Shown here: positions 8,795-17,561 of the stretch, one piece after another
Layout: each line of letters starts with the position of its first letter
How positions within the stretch are numbered: position 1 is the stretch's first letter
From: Thiomonas sp. FB-Cd
Lineage (GTDB): Bacteria; Pseudomonadota; Gammaproteobacteria; Burkholderiales; Burkholderiaceae_C
NCBI RefSeq assembly: GCF_000733775.1
Contig: NZ_JPOE01000002.1
Location: 1,922,001 to 1,986,000 of the forward strand
Direction of reading: 5' to 3'
Length of the DNA stretch: 64,000 nt
Program-made: the position numbers and the translations under genes
The notes under the pieces: model-generated
Database searches by the model: none
The model's input: only the letters and a program-made list of their open reading frames with translations
What the model was told of the DNA's origin: nothing

Positions 8795-10804
8795 TCAAAC
8801 GTCCACCTCGACGCGGTCGCCAAACGCCTCCATCAGTTCGCGCCGGGCCTGGGCTTCGCCCTTGCCCATGAGCTGCACGAACAGCGCGGTGGTTGCCGCT
8901 TCGCCTGCGCGCCCCAGTTGCACGGGCAGCAGGCGGCGAGTGTCCGGGTTGAGTGTGGTCTCCCACAACTGCTCGGCACTCATCTCGCCCAAGCCCTTGA
9001 AGCGGGACACGCTCCAGCCGGCCTCTTTCACCCCATCCTTGCGCAAGCGGTCGAGGATCGCCTGCAGTTCGCCGTCGTCCAGCGCGTAAAGCTTTGCAGC
9101 CGGCTTTTTCCCGCGGGCCGGCGCATCCACACGGAAAAGAGGCGGGCGAGCCACATACACATGGCCACGTGCGACAAGCTGCGGAAAATGGCGGAAAAAA
9201 AGAGTCAGCAGCAGAACCTGGATGTGCGAGCCATCCACGTCCGCATCGCTCAGGATGCAGATCTTGCCGTAGCGGAGCTGGCCAAAGTCCACGGCGTCGG
9301 CCAAGCCATGCGGGTCCAGCCCGATGGCCACCGCCATGTCATGGATTTCCTGGTTGGCGAACAGGCGGTCGCGATCGACCTCCCACGAATTGAGCACCTT
9401 GCCCCGCAACGGCAGCACGGCCTGGTACTCCTTGTCGCGCCCCATCTTGGCCGAGCCACCGGCGGAGTCACCCTCCACGAGGAACAGCTCGTTACGCGCG
9501 GTGTCGCGGCTTTCGCAGTCCGTGAGCTTGCCTGGAAGCACGGCCATGCCGGAGCCCTTGCGCTTTTCAACCTTTTGGGCCGCGCGCTGGCGGCTTTGTG
9601 CTTGGGCAATGACGAGCTCAGCCAGGGCCTTGCCCTGCTCGACGTGCTGGCTCATCCACAGCTCCAGGGCCGGGCGCACAAAGCCGGCGACGAGGCGCAC
9701 CGCGTCGCGACTGTTGAGGCGTTCCTTCATCTGGCCCTGGAACTGCGGGTCGAGCACCTTGGCCGACAGCACGAAGGACGCTCGCGAGAAGACGTCCTCC
9801 GGCAGCAGTTTCACGCCCTTGGGCAACAAGCTGTGCAATTCGATGAAGCCCTTGACCGCTTGGAACATGCCCTCGCGCAGGCCCGCTTCGTGCGTGCCGC
9901 CGGCAGGTGTCGGGATCAGGTTGACATAGGATTCCCGCAGCACGCTGCCCTCGGCGCTGAAGGCCACGCACCACGCCGCGCCCTCACCCACCGCAAACCC
10001 CTCGCTTTGGCTGCCGGCTTGGCCTTCGCCCTCGAATTCGACCAGCACCACCGTATCGCCCAAAGCCTCACCCAGATAACCACGCAACCCCTGGTCATAG
10101 CGCCAGGAGTGGGTCTCGCCCGTTTTTTCCACGACAAGCGTCACCTCCAGCCCCGGCAACAGCACGGCCTTGCTGCGCAACAGATGCACCAACTCCGCAT
10201 GGGGCAGTTGAACGCTGTCGAAGTATTTCGCGTCGGGCCAAGCTCGCACCCGGGTGCCAAGCTTCCATTCACCACGCCCCAGCGCCCGGGTCTGCAGGGC
10301 CTGCACAGGCGCCCCACCCTTGAACGCCAGGCTCGCAGCCTGGCCATCGCGGTGCACCTCCACCTCCAGGCGTGCGGCCAGCGCATTCGTCACGCTCACC
10401 CCGACTCCATGCAGGCCACCGGAGAAGCGGTAGGCGGCGCCGGCGTCGAGCTTGTCGAATTTGCCGCCGGCATGCAGCTGGGTGAACACGAGTTCCACGA
10501 CAGGCACCCCCTCGTCCGGATGCACGCCGATAGGGATGCCGCGCCCATCGTCCTGCACGCTCACGCTGCCGTCGGCGTGCAGCGTCACGGCGATGCGACG
10601 CGCATGTCCGGCAAGCGCCTCGTCGGCGCTGTTGTCGATGACCTCCTGGATGACATGCAGCGGATTGACCGTGGACGTGTACATGCCCGGGCGTTGCTGC
10701 ACAGGCTCCAGGCCCTTGAGCACGCGGATGGAGGCCTCGCTGTACGCTGGGGGGTTCGGGTTGCCATAGGGAGATTGTGGATAAGACAGCTGAATTGTGG
10801 ACAA
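8795..10804 (-). CDS. parE: DNA topoisomerase IV subunit B
   Basis: This is the ATPase subunit of topoisomerase IV, 669 residues. It shows the GHKL ATP-binding motifs (EVIDNSADEAL, DDGRGIP, GGLHGVGVSVTNAL), the transducer domain, and the TOPRIM motifs LVEGDSAGG and ILSDADVDGSHI. It ends in a typical ParE C-terminus. The start appears to be a TTG: an in-frame stop lies shortly upstream, and no ATG occurs before the conserved YSEASIRVLKGLEPV. DnaA-box-like sequences overlap the first codons. It pairs with the downstream parC. Confidence 0.93.
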   Translation of the reverse strand: MSTIQLSYPQSPYGNPNPPAYSEASIRVLKGLEPVQQRPGMYTSTVNPLHVIQEVIDNSADEALAGHARRIAVTLHADGSVSVQDDGRGIPIGVHPDEGVPVVELVFTQLHAGGKFDKLDAGAAYRFSGGLHGVGVSVTNALAARLEVEVHRDGQAASLAFKGGAPVQALQTRALGRGEWKLGTRVRAWPDAKYFDSVQLPHAELVHLLRSKAVLLPGLEVTLVVEKTGETHSWRYDQGLRGYLGEALGDTVVLVEFEGEGQAGSQSEGFAVGEGAAWCVAFSAEGSVLRESYVNLIPTPAGGTHEAGLREGMFQAVKGFIELHSLLPKGVKLLPEDVFSRASFVLSAKVLDPQFQGQMKERLNSRDAVRLVAGFVRPALELWMSQHVEQGKALAELVIAQAQSRQRAAQKVEKRKGSGMAVLPGKLTDCESRDTARNELFLVEGDSAGGSAKMGRDKEYQAVLPLRGKVLNSWEVDRDRLFANQEIHDMAVAIGLDPHGLADAVDFGQLRYGKICILSDADVDGSHIQVLLLTLFFRHFPQLVARGHVYVARPPLFRVDAPARGKKPAAKLYALDDGELQAILDRLRKDGVKEAGWSVSRFKGLGEMSAEQLWETTLNPDTRRLLPVQLGRAGEAATTALFVQLMGKGEAQARRELMEAFGDRVEVDV

Positions 10805-10852
10805 GATCCGCAGCGCATGAACGCCAGCCCCTGGCCCGAAAACTTATCCCCA
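10776..10852. promoter_or_regulatory. Cluster of three DnaA-box-like sites at the parE start
   Basis: TGTGGATAA at 10776-10784 is a perfect DnaA box (TTATCCACA on the minus strand). TGTGGACAA at 10796-10804 differs from the consensus at one position and lies exactly 20 bases away in the same orientation. TTATCCCCA at 10844-10852 is a third one-mismatch site in the opposite orientation. The first two overlap the first codons of parE and the third lies just upstream. The sites are seen directly; binding by DnaA and any effect on parE are inference. Confidence 0.4.
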
Positions 10853-10967
10853 CAGGATGGGGATAGAGTGCCAGTCAGGAGTGCGGGAATTCAGATTCCA
10901 TGCGGGCCGGCTTGGGTTTGCACAAAAATGCGGCAGCAAACGCGCATCGCGAAACCCTCAACATGGC

Positions 10968-10996
10968 TTGACAAATGCGAGCCAGCCATGCTTAAA
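10968..10996 (+). promoter_or_regulatory. Possible sigma-70 promoter for the methyltransferase gene
   Basis: A consensus -35 TTGACA (10968-10973) is followed after 17 bases by a weak -10 CTTAAA (10991-10996). This would start a transcript about 70 bases before the methyltransferase gene. The -10 matches only three consensus positions. Confidence 0.35.
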
Positions 10997-11070
10997 GGAC
11001 CGCCGACAAGGGCCATTCTAGAAGCCCGACACCCCGAATCGGCGCAACACCCGCCGCTCGAGCCGCTAGG

Positions 11071-11688
11071 ATGAGAAGCCAATGCGCATTGCCCATGACC
11101 CCGCCTGTTCACGACCCTTCCGAAGAACTGCCGCAGCCCTCAGCCTGGGTCATGCGATTCGCCCCGCTGTTGGCACCCGGCGCATCGGTTCTTGACCTGG
11201 CATGCGGCAGCGGCCGCCATGTACGCGCGCTCGCTGCGCGCGGCCATGCAATGCATGCGGTGGATCGTGACGCCCAGGCGCTGGAGCCGCTGCGCGGCAT
11301 CGCGAAGGTTCTTGTGACGGACCTGGAAACGGGGCCGTGGCCCTTTGGCACACAGACCTTTGGCGGCGTGGTTGTCACCAACTATCTGTGGCGACCCCTG
11401 CTGCCGCACATCGTGCGTGCCGTGGCAACCGCAGGCGTGCTGATCTACGAGACCTTCGCCCTTGGCAACGAGACGGTCGGCAAACCGCGCAACCCCGATT
11501 TCTTGCTGCGCCCGGGGGAATTGCTGGATGCCGCGCGTCCTGCGCTTCGCGTGGTTGCCTATGAAGATGGCTTCCTGCGGACGCCCAAGCCCGCCTACGT
11601 GCAGCGGATCTGCGCGGTGCGCGAGCGCATGCCGGCACAGGCGCCCGTCGCAATCGCCGAAAGCCCCCCTGCCAAGTACAATCTGTGA
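11071..11688 (+). CDS. Class I SAM-dependent methyltransferase
   Basis: This is a small cytoplasmic methyltransferase, 205 residues. The SAM-binding motif VLDLACGSGRHVRALAARGH lies near residues 40-60, followed by an acidic residue in AVDRDAQAL and a post-I motif around LVTDLETGPWPF. The family occurs widely in betaproteobacteria beside dapA, but its substrate is unknown to me. A second in-frame ATG at 11095 is an equally plausible start. dapA begins 19 bases after the stop, so the two are probably co-transcribed. Confidence 0.8.
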   Translation: MRSQCALPMTPPVHDPSEELPQPSAWVMRFAPLLAPGASVLDLACGSGRHVRALAARGHAMHAVDRDAQALEPLRGIAKVLVTDLETGPWPFGTQTFGGVVVTNYLWRPLLPHIVRAVATAGVLIYETFALGNETVGKPRNPDFLLRPGELLDAARPALRVVAYEDGFLRTPKPAYVQRICAVRERMPAQAPVAIAESPPAKYNL

Positions 11689-11707
11689 TTTTTGACAAGC
11701 GCTTGGA

Positions 11708-12595
11708 ATGAACCCCATTACCGGCAGCATCGTGGCCTTGGTCACACCCATGCTTGACGACGGCAGCGTCGATTTCGACAGCCTTCGCAGGCTCATCGAT
11801 TGGCATATCGCCGAAGGCACCGATTGCATCGGTGTGGTTGGCACCACGGGTGAATCGCCCACCGTCAACGTCAAGGAACACGGCGACATCATCCGGGTGG
11901 CGGTCGAACAGGCCGCAGGGCGCGTGCCCGTCATGGCGGGTGCCGGTGCCAACTCCACGGCCGAGGCCATCGAGTTGTCACACTTTTGCAAAGAGGTCGG
12001 TGCCGACTGTACGCTGCAGGTGGTGCCGTACTACAACAAGCCGACCCAGGAAGGCATTTACCGCCACTTCCGCGCCATCGCCGAAAGCGTGGATATTCCC
12101 ATGGTCCTGTACAACGTGCCGGGGCGTACGGTGGCCGATATGCTGCCGGAGACGGCGCTGCGGCTTGCCGAAGTGCCCAACATCGTGGGCATCAAGGAAG
12201 CAAGCGGCCATATCGACCGTTCCGCGCAAATCCTGCGTCGCGCACCCAAGGGTTTCGCCGTGTACTCGGGCGACGATCCAAGCGCCGTGGCCACCATGCT
12301 GCTGGGCGGTCACGGCAACGTGAGCGTGACGGCCAATGTCGTCCCGCGCCTGATGCATGATCTGTGTGTCGCAGCCATTGCGGGGCGCGCGCAGGATGCG
12401 GCGCAGTTGCATTTCAAGCTCATGGACCTGAACCGTCTGCTTTTCGTCGAACCCAATCCCATCCCGGTGAAATGGGCCCTCGCCGCCATGGGCAAAATGG
12501 GCGGCGCGATCCGCCTGCCGCTCACACCTCTGTCCAGCCATCACGACGAGTTGCGGGCTGCCCTGGCCGACCTCGGCATTCCCGTCCTTCACTAA
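11708..12595 (+). CDS. dapA: 4-hydroxy-tetrahydrodipicolinate synthase
   Basis: DapA condenses aspartate semialdehyde with pyruvate, the first committed step of lysine and diaminopimelate synthesis. The protein is 295 residues, standard for the family. Visible catalytic residues are the Schiff-base Lys163 in GIKEASG, Tyr135 in VLYNVPGRT, and the TTGES motif at 46-50. The next gene, bamC, begins 10 bases downstream. A dapA-bamC (dapX/nlpB) pairing is also found in E. coli. Confidence 0.97.
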   Translation: MNPITGSIVALVTPMLDDGSVDFDSLRRLIDWHIAEGTDCIGVVGTTGESPTVNVKEHGDIIRVAVEQAAGRVPVMAGAGANSTAEAIELSHFCKEVGADCTLQVVPYYNKPTQEGIYRHFRAIAESVDIPMVLYNVPGRTVADMLPETALRLAEVPNIVGIKEASGHIDRSAQILRRAPKGFAVYSGDDPSAVATMLLGGHGNVSVTANVVPRLMHDLCVAAIAGRAQDAAQLHFKLMDLNRLLFVEPNPIPVKWALAAMGKMGGAIRLPLTPLSSHHDELRAALADLGIPVLH

Positions 12596-12605
12596 AACCA
12601 TACCC

Positions 12606-13772
12606 ATGCGCCGCATCCCTGCACCTGCACGTCCCCTTCCTCGCCTTTCAGCCTTGGCCCTGGCTCTGGCCACCCTCGGCGCCATGGGTGGCTGCTCCTC
12701 ACTCGACAGCGTGGTGCAGGGCAAGAGCGTCGACTATGAAAGCGCCAAGGCCGGCCCCTCGCTCGACATCCCGCCTGACCTCACTCAGCTCGCCCGCGAG
12801 CAACGCTACGCCATGCCCGAAGGCACGAAGAGCGGCCCGGTGAGTGCGCTTGAATACCAGACTGTGAACGCCCAGGCCGCCCAGCAGGCGGCAAGCAACG
12901 CGGTGCTGCCGCAATACCCCGGCATGCGCATTGAACAGGCAGGCGGCCAGCGCTGGCTGGTCGTGGACGCAGCGCCTGACAAGCTGTGGGACACCGTGAA
13001 GGCGTTCTGGCAACAAAACGGGTTCTATCTCACAAAGGCCGATGCGGCGACCGGCGAGATGGAAACCGACTGGGCGGAGAATCGCGCCAAGCTGCCGCAG
13101 GACATCATTCGCAAATACCTCGGCAAGGTCTTCGACAGCCTTTACGACACCGGTGAGCGCGACCGCTTCCGCACCGTGTTCGAACGCACACCGGACGGCA
13201 AGGGCACGGAAGTCTTCATCACGCACCAGACCATGGTGGAGGTGTACACGAACCAGGACAAGACGCAGACCACCTGGCAGCCCGGCACCCCCGACCCCAC
13301 GCTGGACACTGTGTTCCTGCGCAAGCTGATGGTGCGCCTGGGCATGAACGAGGAGCAGGCCAAGGCGGCCGTGGCTGATGTCACGACGCCCAAGACCGCC
13401 CTGCGCGCGACTCTCATCGATGACGGCCGCGCCATTCAGGTGGTCGACGGGTTCGACGAGGCGTGGCGCCGCGTTGGCCTGGCCATCAACACTGCAGGGT
13501 TCACCGTGACTGACCGCAACCGGGCGACCGGCACCTACGACATCCGTTACGTCAACCCGGTGGAGGCGATGAAGGCCGAGGAAAACAAAGGCGGCTTCCT
13601 GAGCAAGCTCTTCGGCGGCAGCAAGACCGAGGTCAAGCCCGAGGATTTCCGCATTGTGGTCCAACCCGTGGGCAGCGTCTCGCGCGTCACGGTGCAACCG
13701 GTCAAAGCCGGGGCTGACAGCGCCCAATCGGCACAAAGCATCCTCAAGGTCCTGGAGCAGCAATTGAAGTGA
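12606..13772 (+). CDS. bamC: Outer membrane assembly lipoprotein BamC
   Basis: This is the lipoprotein subunit of the BAM complex, which inserts beta-barrel proteins into the outer membrane; 388 residues. A lipoprotein signal ends in the lipobox AMGGC with the acylated Cys30. A disordered Pro/Asp-rich segment follows (DIPPDLTQL, which in E. coli BamC contacts BamD). Then come two helix-grip domains, including LWDTVKAFWQQNGF and GFDEAWRRVGLAIN. It lies directly after dapA and is followed by a clear terminator. Confidence 0.92.
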   Translation: MRRIPAPARPLPRLSALALALATLGAMGGCSSLDSVVQGKSVDYESAKAGPSLDIPPDLTQLAREQRYAMPEGTKSGPVSALEYQTVNAQAAQQAASNAVLPQYPGMRIEQAGGQRWLVVDAAPDKLWDTVKAFWQQNGFYLTKADAATGEMETDWAENRAKLPQDIIRKYLGKVFDSLYDTGERDRFRTVFERTPDGKGTEVFITHQTMVEVYTNQDKTQTTWQPGTPDPTLDTVFLRKLMVRLGMNEEQAKAAVADVTTPKTALRATLIDDGRAIQVVDGFDEAWRRVGLAINTAGFTVTDRNRATGTYDIRYVNPVEAMKAEENKGGFLSKLFGGSKTEVKPEDFRIVVQPVGSVSRVTVQPVKAGADSAQSAQSILKVLEQQLK

Positions 13773-13788
13773 ACGCGCGCGCTGCACG

Positions 13789-13820
13789 AAAAAAAGCCGC
13801 GGAAAGCGGCTTTTTTCTTT
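13789..13820. terminator. Rho-independent terminator after bamC
   Basis: An A-tract plus GCCGC stem, a GGAAA loop, GCGGC and a run of six Ts form a classic intrinsic terminator. The A-tract lets it also work for the convergent desaturase gene. Confidence 0.88.
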
Positions 13821-13870
13821 GTGGATCCGCGCGCGCACCGTGATCGGCCGCGCCCCACCGTCGCGGCTAC

Positions 13871-15082
13871 TCAGACCTGGTAGCTGCGCAGGCGCAACGA
13901 CATGTTCTGCAGTGCCCCGATGCCGCTGTGCTCGGCGCGCTGGCACCAGTCCTGCAGATGCTGGCGCAGCTGCTCGGCCGAAGCGGACGAGTGCTCCCAG
14001 ACGGCCTTGAGATCCTCTCGCATTTGCAGCAACTTGCCTATCACCGGGCTGTTCTGGGCGGCGGCGTCCACGACGGCGAGCGACTGCGCATCCAGTGTCT
14101 CACGCTCGCGGGTGATGAGGTGACGCGCCGCGCGAAGAACCTGGCTCGGGCTCGCCGCCCCACCCTGCGGCGCCGCGAGGCTGAGTCGATTCAACTCCGC
14201 ACGCAGCGCGCGGCGCATCTCGCGCGCATAACGCGCCATCAGGTCGTAGCGGTTGGCAATCACGGTCTGCAACAAAGCCACGTCAACCTGTGGGCGCACC
14301 GCCCCAATCCGGGCCTTGGGTGGCAGCTTGCGCGGTTTGGCCAGGCCGAGCCAGGACAGCACGCGGATATAGGCCCAGCCGATGTCGAACTCCCACCACT
14401 TCAGCGAAAGCTTGGCCGAGGTGGGGTAGGTGTGGTGGTTGTTGTGCAACTCTTCCCCACCGATGATCAGGCCCCAGGGAAAAACGTTGTGGCTCGTATC
14501 GCGGCTGGCGTAGTTGCGGTAACCCCACCAGTGCCCCAGGCCGTTGATCACCCCCGCGGCCCAGATGGGAATCCACAGCATCTGGATGGCCCAGACCGTG
14601 GCGCCGATGGCACCGAACAGCAACACGTCGGTGATGAGCATCAGCCCCACGCCCTGCCACATGAAACGCGAATACACCTTGCGCTCCAGCCAGTCGTCGG
14701 GCGTACCGTGGCCAAATTTGGCCAGTGTTTCCTGGTTTTTCGACTCGGCGCGGTACAACTCCGAGCCACGCAACAGCACTGTGGAAATCCCTTTGGTCAC
14801 CGGACTGTGGGGGTCGTCCACGGTTTCACACTTGGCGTGGTGCTTGCGGTGGATCGCAACCCATTCCTTGGTGACCATGCCAGTGGTCAGCCACAGCCAA
14901 AACCGGAAAAAATGCATCACGGCCGGGTGCAGGTCCAGTGATCGGTGCGCTTGCGAGCGATGCAAGAACACCGTGACTGCCACGATGGTGACATGGGTCA
15001 GCACCAACGTGTATACCACAATGTGCCAAACCGAAGCGTGGGCCACGCCATGGGCAGCCCAATTCAGGAAACCATTCAACAT
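13871..15082 (-). CDS. Fatty acid desaturase (membrane delta-9 type)
   Basis: This is an integral-membrane di-iron desaturase that introduces a double bond into acyl chains, 403 residues. The three histidine boxes are HRSQAH (41-46), HRKHH (78-82) and HNNHH (213-217), separated by hydrophobic segments as in DesC/acyl-CoA delta-9 desaturases. The C-terminal hundred residues are hydrophilic and partly helical, an extension common in betaproteobacterial members. It stands alone, convergent with bamC. Confidence 0.9.
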   Translation of the reverse strand: MLNGFLNWAAHGVAHASVWHIVVYTLVLTHVTIVAVTVFLHRSQAHRSLDLHPAVMHFFRFWLWLTTGMVTKEWVAIHRKHHAKCETVDDPHSPVTKGISTVLLRGSELYRAESKNQETLAKFGHGTPDDWLERKVYSRFMWQGVGLMLITDVLLFGAIGATVWAIQMLWIPIWAAGVINGLGHWWGYRNYASRDTSHNVFPWGLIIGGEELHNNHHTYPTSAKLSLKWWEFDIGWAYIRVLSWLGLAKPRKLPPKARIGAVRPQVDVALLQTVIANRYDLMARYAREMRRALRAELNRLSLAAPQGGAASPSQVLRAARHLITRERETLDAQSLAVVDAAAQNSPVIGKLLQMREDLKAVWEHSSASAEQLRQHLQDWCQRAEHSGIGALQNMSLRLRSYQV

Positions 15083-15229
15083 CTTTGTTTCAACCTGTCA
15101 AACCTCAAACGTGATGACCCAGCTTACAGCCCTCGATCGCCGCATTCAAGCGCCGAAGCCCAGTCCCATTGTAGGTGCTTGGGATAACCGACTTGGCGCA
15201 AGGACATGCGCCCTCGTCCCGCGCCCCGT

Positions 15230-16507
15230 TCAGGTGCGTCGGGCGGCGCCGCGCTGCATCACTGCGGCAAAAAAACCGTCAGTGCCATGCCGATGGGGAA
15301 AGAGTTCCAGCATCGGATTGCCGGTGCCGCCATCCAGATTCACCTGCTGGTGAGCCAGCGCCTCGGCAGCCCCCTGCAATGCGAAATCCGGTCGTTCCTG
15401 CAAAAACTGCTCGACAATCTGCCGGTTCTCGGCAGGCAGCAAGCTGCAGGTGGCGTACACCAGGCGGCCACCGGGTTTGAGCAGCGTTGCCGCGGCGTTC
15501 AGAATTGACGTCTGTTGCGCGGCAAGCTTCAGCACATCGGCCTCCTGCAGTCTCCATTTCAGGTCCGGGTTGCGGCGCAGGGTGCCGGTGCCGGTGCAAG
15601 GAGCGTCAACGAGCACGCGGTCGAGTTTGCCGGCCAATCGCTGCACCCGATCGTCGCGCTCGTGGCTGATGACCACCGGGTAGACGTTTGACAAGCCACT
15701 ACGTGCCAGTCGAGGCCGCAGTTTGTGCAGCCGGTGTTCGGCCACGTCAAACGCATACAGGCGCCCTGTGTTGCGCATCATGGCCCCGAGCGCCAGGGTC
15801 TTGCCTCCGGCGCCAGCACAAAAATCCGCCACCATCTCGCCACGCCGGGGCGCAAGCAGAAGCGCCAACAGCTGACTGCCCTCGTCTTGCACCTCGATCG
15901 CGCCATCCAGAAACAGCGCCGAGCGATTCAGCGCAGGCTTGCCCTGCACGCGCAGCCCCCAAGGGGAATAGCGCATGGGGGCTGCATCGATGCCAAGCTG
16001 CCGCAATTCGGCAAGTGCCGCTTCCCGCGTGGTCTTCAGCAGGTTCACGCGCAGATCCAGAGGCGCGGGCTGCAGAAGGCTGCGGGCCAGGTGGTCGAAT
16101 TCGACACCCGGCAAATCGCCACGAGCCTGCAACGCCAGCGCCATCCAGTCGGGCAGGCTGTAGCGCAGGGCCGGCGCCAGCGCGGACACATCCTGACGCA
16201 GCGTCTTGTCGCGCCAGGCCACGAGCTCAGCGGGAAACGCCAAGGCAAGAGTGGCCGCATCCGCCTGCCATCCCAATGCCAGCAGGTGCAGGTCAAGGGC
16301 ACCGCCGGCCGCCTCGGCCCAGTGCCGATACAGGCGCAGATGGCGCACGATCTGGTAGATGCTCTCGGCAATCACGTGGCGGTCATGCTGGCCGAGCTCG
16401 GGATGCGCGCGGAAATAACGCGAGACGACGACATCGGCTGGCAACTCGAAGCGAAGCACCTGGCGCAGCAGCTCGCGTGCGCTGGTGACCAAGGCGCGCG
16501 GCTTCAT
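15230..16507 (-). CDS. rsmB: RsmB/NOP-family RNA (cytosine-C5) methyltransferase
   Basis: This is a SAM-dependent 5-methylcytosine RNA methyltransferase, 425 residues. The SAM motif is VADFCAGAGGKTLALG. The two family cysteines are in DAPCTGTGTLRRNPDLKW (catalytic region) and YATCSLLPAENRQIV. RsmB methylates C967 of 16S rRNA in E. coli. This protein lacks a clear NusB-like N-terminal domain, so the exact target could differ. The start codon overlaps the purN stop by four bases (ATGA), indicating translational coupling. Confidence 0.85.
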   Translation of the reverse strand: MKPRALVTSARELLRQVLRFELPADVVVSRYFRAHPELGQHDRHVIAESIYQIVRHLRLYRHWAEAAGGALDLHLLALGWQADAATLALAFPAELVAWRDKTLRQDVSALAPALRYSLPDWMALALQARGDLPGVEFDHLARSLLQPAPLDLRVNLLKTTREAALAELRQLGIDAAPMRYSPWGLRVQGKPALNRSALFLDGAIEVQDEGSQLLALLLAPRRGEMVADFCAGAGGKTLALGAMMRNTGRLYAFDVAEHRLHKLRPRLARSGLSNVYPVVISHERDDRVQRLAGKLDRVLVDAPCTGTGTLRRNPDLKWRLQEADVLKLAAQQTSILNAAATLLKPGGRLVYATCSLLPAENRQIVEQFLQERPDFALQGAAEALAHQQVNLDGGTGNPMLELFPHRHGTDGFFAAVMQRGAARRT

Positions 16508-17157
16508 CGGACCACCTCACCGGCCTGAACGGGCGAGGCGGCAAGCACGCGCACGCGCAGCCCCTGCACCTGCAGTCGCCGCTCCACAAGCGCGCGCACC
16601 GCAGCGGGATAGATCCGATGCTCCTCCTCAAGCACGCGTGCCGTGAGCATGGCCTCGGTGTCGTCGTCATGCACAGGCACGGGGGCTTGCGCGACGATGG
16701 GGCCGTGATCAACGTCGGGCGTGACCAGATGCACGGTTGCACCGTGCCATTTCACGCCGCTGTCGAGTGCGCGGCGGTGCGTGCCCAACCCCGGAAAGGC
16801 AGGTAGTAGCGAGGGATGAATGTTGATCAGCCGGCCCGCATAGTGCCGCACGAAACCCGGTGTGAGCACACGCATGAAACCGGCCAGCGCGACGGCCGAT
16901 GGCTCAAAGGCATCGATGCACGCGGCAAGCTCGGCCTCAAACGCTTCACGGCTTGTGGCGAGGCGATGATCAACCACCGCGGTGGCAATGCCCTGCTGCT
17001 GCGCAAACCTCAAGCCAGGCGCGTCGGGCCGGTTGCTGATGACCGCCGCCACGCGCGCGGGCCACTGTTCGGCCGCGCAAGCGCGCACGATGGCTTCCAT
17101 GTTGGAGCCCCGCCCGGAGATGAGAATGACGATCGAGGGAAGGCGCGCTGGTTGCAT
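16504..17157 (-). CDS. purN: Phosphoribosylglycinamide formyltransferase
   Basis: PurN transfers a formyl group from 10-formyltetrahydrofolate to GAR in purine synthesis; 217 residues. Visible features are the phosphate-binding ISGRGSNMEAI, the catalytic NIHPSLLPAFPGLGTHRRAL (Asn-His) and HLVTPDVDHGPIVAQAPVPV with the catalytic Asp. The start is the ATG giving MQPARLPSIVILISG; the frame is open for 30 codons upstream without family similarity. It overlaps the downstream rsmB by four bases. Its upstream region now ends in an insertion sequence. Confidence 0.95.
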   Translation of the reverse strand: MQPARLPSIVILISGRGSNMEAIVRACAAEQWPARVAAVISNRPDAPGLRFAQQQGIATAVVDHRLATSREAFEAELAACIDAFEPSAVALAGFMRVLTPGFVRHYAGRLINIHPSLLPAFPGLGTHRRALDSGVKWHGATVHLVTPDVDHGPIVAQAPVPVHDDDTEAMLTARVLEEEHRIYPAAVRALVERRLQVQGLRVRVLAASPVQAGEVVR

Positions 17158-17381
17158 CCTCGCAGTGTAGCTTGGGGGGTGGGGTGCACGCGCCTCGGCA
17201 GCGCGGTGCCAGCTCCCTGCCCCGCCTGCCCAACGGGCACAGCCCATCAGGCCCGTCGCCAGGAGCGCACGGTCGGCGCGGACAATAATGCCGGCTGCAC
17301 AATGCCTGCACCCGCCGCCAACGATTGGCGCTTGTCTTCTTTGTTAGTTACTGCCCCAGCCCGAACGCCGGGGTTTCTCGG
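17158..17381. other. purN leader / former nrdR upstream region
   Basis: These 224 bases lie between purN and the left tip of the IS element and contain no convincing gene. They should hold the promoter of purN-rsmB, and before the insertion they held the 5' region of nrdR. Joining their last bases (...TTTCTCGG) to the bases after the IS (AGCAACGGATG) recreates a GGAG ribosome binding site for nrdR. Confidence 0.5.
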
Positions 17382-17388
17382 AGATGTG

Positions 17389-17401
17389 ATGGATGCCTCC
17401 C
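17389..17401 (+). repeat. IS1111-like left subterminal inverted repeat
   Basis: ATGGATGCCTCCC is the exact reverse complement of 18924-18936; pairing stops on both sides of the 13 bases. Confidence 0.85.
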
Positions 17402-17561
17402 TCCCTGCGGGGACTGAGACAGGAGTATGGAGATGAACGCGAGGCCGTTCGGAGTCGACCTGGCCGCCAGGGTGGCGGGGTGGGTCCCCGAGTGGATACG
17501 GCATCGATGTGCCCAGGACGTGATAGACCACGGTCTTCACAAACACCCTCGGAGACCCGAC

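Noticed and set aside
13928..14941. 337-codon frame opposite the desaturase
   Set aside because: The desaturase has all three histidine boxes on the other strand; the shadow is rich in Gln, His and Arg without any motif.
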